From Hydrogenophilales bacterium RIFOXYD1_FULL_62_11 (GTDB lineage: Bacteria; Pseudomonadota; Gammaproteobacteria; Burkholderiales; Thiobacillaceae), in the NCBI GenBank assembly GCA_001802655.1, contig MGZO01000057.1, positions 728 through 10,060 on the forward strand: DNA of 9,333 nt. The letters are read 5' to 3'. Under the pieces are notes generated by a model that saw only the letters and a list, made by a program, of their open reading frames with translations, made no database searches and had not been told where the DNA came from. Of the stretch, positions 5,668 through 9,333 are shown in pieces. A program made the position numbers and the translations under genes. Numbering within the stretch: the stretch's first letter is position 1; each line of letters starts with the position of its first letter.

Positions 5668-5958
5668 ATGAAAATCCGTCCTCTGCACGACCGAGTGATT
5701 GTTAAACGCATGGAAGAAGAGCGCAAGACCGCTTCCGGCATCGTGATCCCCGACGCAGCAACCGAAAAACCCGACCAGGGCGAAATCATCGCCGTCGGCA
5801 CGGGCAAAAAAGACGACCAGGGCAAACTGATTCCGCTCGACGTAAAAGTCGGCGACCGCGTGCTGTTCGGCAAATACGCAGGCCAGACCGTCAAGGTCGA
5901 CGGCGACGAACTGCTGGTGATGCGCGAAGAAGACATCATGGGCGTGGTTGAGAAGTAA
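5668..5958 (+). CDS. groES: Co-chaperonin GroES
   Basis: The 96-residue product forms the heptameric lid that binds GroEL rings and closes the folding chamber. It begins MKIRPLHDRVIVKR, carries the mobile loop (about 16-33) with the hydrophobic GroEL-contact tripeptide I25-V26-I27, then GEIIAVGTG, KVGDRVLFGKYAG and the C-terminal ELLVMREEDIMGVV. Length and motifs are standard. The ATG at 5668 is chosen over the longer open frame from 5572 because GGAGA lies seven bases upstream and the family starts here; the longer frame would begin inside the CIRCE element. It is transcribed from the 5523-5552 promoters under CIRCE control and is followed 77 bases later by groEL. The stop TGA of a possible five-codon ORF (5654-5671) overlaps its start codon. 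Confidence 0.98.
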   Translation: MKIRPLHDRVIVKRMEEERKTASGIVIPDAATEKPDQGEIIAVGTGKKDDQGKLIPLDVKVGDRVLFGKYAGQTVKVDGDELLVMREEDIMGVVEK

Positions 5959-5976
5959 TCGCTTCAACGTAAGCGA
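5959..5976 (+). other. Intercistronic hairpin after groES
   Basis: TCGCTT (5959-5964) and AAGCGA (5971-5976) form a six-base-pair stem with a six-base loop directly after the groES stop codon. There is no T-run, so termination is unlikely. It could mark an RNA processing point or stabilise the groES end. Confidence 0.4.
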
Positions 5977-6035
5977 ATACTCACTACACAGGTCTGATTG
6001 ATTAGGCCAACCGAATTAAATTCAGGAGTTAAAAC

Positions 6036-7682
<1,647 letters not shown>

Positions 7683-7728
7683 TTTGCCGGTTCTGTTGCT
7701 GATGCCCTCACGGGTATGCAGGCTGTCT

Positions 7729-7756
7729 AAAAGCCCCGCTTCGGCGGGGCTTTTTT
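7729..7756 (+). terminator. Intrinsic terminator of groESL
   Basis: GCCCCGC (7733-7739) and GCGGGGC (7744-7750) form a GC-rich stem closed by a TTCG tetraloop, followed by six T (7751-7756) and preceded by AAAA (7729-7732), which extends the pairing with the T-run. The AAAA tract gives four T after the stem on the minus strand, so weak bidirectional function is possible. Confidence 0.95.
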
Positions 7757-7790
7757 ATGTCCAGACGCTACGTTTTTCCGGGCTCGCGGC

Positions 7791-7820
7791 TTGCGGAGTC
7801 AAGTTGCACCTGACCATAAT
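7791..7820 (+). promoter_or_regulatory. Candidate promoter of the DUF294 gene
   Basis: TTGCGG (7791-7796), an 18-base spacer and CATAAT (7815-7820) give a weak -35 and a good -10. It is the best candidate between the groESL terminator and the gene at 7856. Initiation would be near 7827, close to the small palindrome GTGGGCCCAC (7825-7834), with a leader of about 30 bases. Confidence 0.4.
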
Positions 7821-7855
7821 GACCGTGGGCCCACGCCGGGACAAAAAGGAAATTC

Positions 7856-9333
7856 ATGTCAGAGGCAGCCAATTCGCTGATTCGAGCCACCGCAGATCAC
7901 TTGAGTCAGTTTGCCCCATTCGACCAGATGGAAGGCGGGCACGTACAGTGGTTGGCGCAGCATGCAACGCTGCGGTATTTTGCCAAGGGGGAAACGGTTC
8001 TGTCGCCGCAACAGACGGAGCCTGTCGCTTTTTTCATCATCAAGCAGGGCGTGGTTCAAGGTGAGCAGGGCATCAGCCAGCCGCCTGAAGACAGCGCCTG
8101 GCTCGAGCTGCATGAGGGCGAGTGTTTTCCGCTGGGCGCGCTGCTCGCCAAGCGACCGGTCACCGGCACTTACCGTGCAAGCAGCGATGTCTTTTGCTAC
8201 GTTGTGCCGGCGGAAGACTTTCTGTACCTGACGCGGCTGAGCGAAGCGTTTTACGACTTTTGCACGCGTCGCATTGCCAACCTGCTCGAGCATTCGCAAC
8301 ACCTCATCCAGGCAGGGTATTCCAAGGCCAGTGCAGAGCAACAATCGATGAACAGCACCCTTGCGGCCATCGTTCAGCGGCAACCGGTGACCTGTTCTCC
8401 GCACGACTCCATCAGGCAGGCGTTGCAACTAATGGAGCGTCACGGCGTGGGTGCCATGGTTGCCGTGGACGATCAAGTCCCACTGGGCATCCTCACGCTG
8501 CACGATGTGCTGAGCCGTGTGGCATTGGCGGAAGCCGATCTCGACCAGCCGGTCATCGGCATCATGAGCACGACACTCACGACCTTGCCGCCCCATTCCC
8601 TGGCGCATGACGCGGCGCTCGCGATGGCAAAACAGGGCATCCGTCATGTGTTGGTGACCGACAACGGCCACCTGACCGGCGTGATATCGGAAAAGGATTT
8701 GTTCACGCTGCAACGCGTCGGTCTGCACCAGATCAGCAGCAGCATTCGTCATGCCACGACAATCGTTTTGCTGAAGCAATGCGCGCGCGATATCCAGCAG
8801 CTTGCCCGCAACCTGCTGGCCCAAGGCATGGCGGCGGAGCAGCTGACCCAGATCATTACCACGCTCAATGACCTGCTGACCACGCGCATCATCGAACTCG
8901 AGTTGCAGGGCGACCCGGCCCGGGACATCGAGTTTTGCTGGCTGGCGTTGGGCTCCGAGGGACGCTTCGAGCAGACGCTCAACACGGACCAGGACAACGG
9001 CATCATCTTTGCGCCCAAGGCCAACGAGGATCCTGTGGCGCTACGCGAGGTGTTGTTGCCGTTTGCCAAACGGGTCAATCTCGCGCTCGCGGAATGCGGG
9101 TTCCCGCTGTGCGGAGGCGAGGTGATGGCATCGAATCCAAAGTGGTGTGCGTCGCTCCAGGAATGGCAGGGGACATTCGACAAATGGATTTATCACGGCG
9201 CCCCGATGGACCTGCTGCACTCGACGATCTTTTTTGATTTCCGCCCGCTTTACGGCGCCTCCCACCTGGGAAAAGCCCTGCGCGGATGGTTGCAGACCGC
9301 CGCGCCGAAGAACTCGCGCTTTCTGCACCAGCT
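7856..9333 (+). CDS. cNMP-like/CBS/DUF294 nucleotidyltransferase signalling protein, 3' end cut
   Basis: The frame is open for 492 codons from the ATG at 7856 to the window edge, so the C-terminus is missing. AAGGA lies five bases before the ATG. Domains: cyclic-nucleotide-binding-like (about 20-140), two CBS repeats (about 177-233 and 234-295, with GVGAMVAVDD and GIRHVLVTDN cores), then a DUF294 nucleotidyltransferase domain with GSEGRFEQ (366-373) and TDQDN (377-381), the GlnD-like metal/nucleotide motif. D378 and D380 are the likely metal ligands. The order matches the COG2905 family of predicted signal-transduction proteins. In the cNMP-like domain the phosphate-binding cassette reads GECFPLGALLAKRPVTGTYRA (88-108), without the usual FGE and PRA residues, so classic cAMP binding is doubtful. 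CBS pairs usually bind adenine nucleotides. The target of the transferase is unknown. No signal peptide or membrane helix is seen, so it is cytoplasmic. It is separated from groEL by a terminator and likely has its own promoter. Confidence 0.92.
   Translation, partial: MSEAANSLIRATADHLSQFAPFDQMEGGHVQWLAQHATLRYFAKGETVLSPQQTEPVAFFIIKQGVVQGEQGISQPPEDSAWLELHEGECFPLGALLAKRPVTGTYRASSDVFCYVVPAEDFLYLTRLSEAFYDFCTRRIANLLEHSQHLIQAGYSKASAEQQSMNSTLAAIVQRQPVTCSPHDSIRQALQLMERHGVGAMVAVDDQVPLGILTLHDVLSRVALAEADLDQPVIGIMSTTLTTLPPHSLAHDAALAMAKQGIRHVLVTDNGHLTGVISEKDLFTLQRVGLHQISSSIRHATTIVLLKQCARDIQQLARNLLAQGMAAEQLTQIITTLNDLLTTRIIELELQGDPARDIEFCWLALGSEGRFEQTLNTDQDNGIIFAPKANEDPVALREVLLPFAKRVNLALAECGFPLCGGEVMASNPKWCASLQEWQGTFDKWIYHGAPMDLLHSTIFFDFRPLYGASHLGKALRGWLQTAAPKNSRFLHQ

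Overview
The window looks like chromosomal DNA of a betaproteobacterium. The base composition is GC-rich by eye, the OmpR/EnvZ-type pair resembles betaproteobacterial versions, and groESL carries both a sigma32-like promoter and a CIRCE operator, a combination known from this group. Genus cannot be fixed from the sequence. I see no tRNA, rRNA, CRISPR array, insertion sequence or integrase.

Left part (1-1942, minus strand): four small genes in a row, all with clear Sec signal peptides. In transcription order they are a Gly/Met-rich protein with a Thr-Arg/Thr-Gln tract (1942-1577), a Pro/Asn/Gly-rich protein (1467-1114), a ferritin-like DUF2202 protein (1059-427) and a charged helical protein cut by the window edge (294-<1). 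A perfect 32-bp palindrome lies between the first two. Three of the four have no function I can name.

Middle (1943-4187): a 203-bp divergent region separates this cluster from an OmpR-like response regulator and an EnvZ-like histidine kinase, translationally coupled through a GTGA overlap. The divergent region holds three GnTAC(A/G) hexamers at exact 10-bp spacing, the arrangement recognised by OmpR-family dimers. They sit just upstream of a good -10 box with no -35. The simplest reading is that the two-component system controls itself and the exported-protein cluster, forming one envelope-stress or metal-stress module. That is inference.

Right of it, bioA (biotin synthesis, 5506-4184, minus) converges on the kinase gene, with the stop codons overlapping, and diverges from groES-groEL (5668-7682). 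The groESL control region has overlapping sigma70-like and sigma32-like promoters next to a perfect CIRCE inverted repeat, then leader hairpins and a possible five-codon upstream ORF whose stop overlaps the groES start. groEL ends in a strong intrinsic terminator.

The right edge (7856->9333) is a truncated gene for a cNMP-like/CBS/DUF294-nucleotidyltransferase signalling protein, probably with its own promoter. No stretch over 300 bases lacks a gene. The two edge genes are open at the window boundaries.
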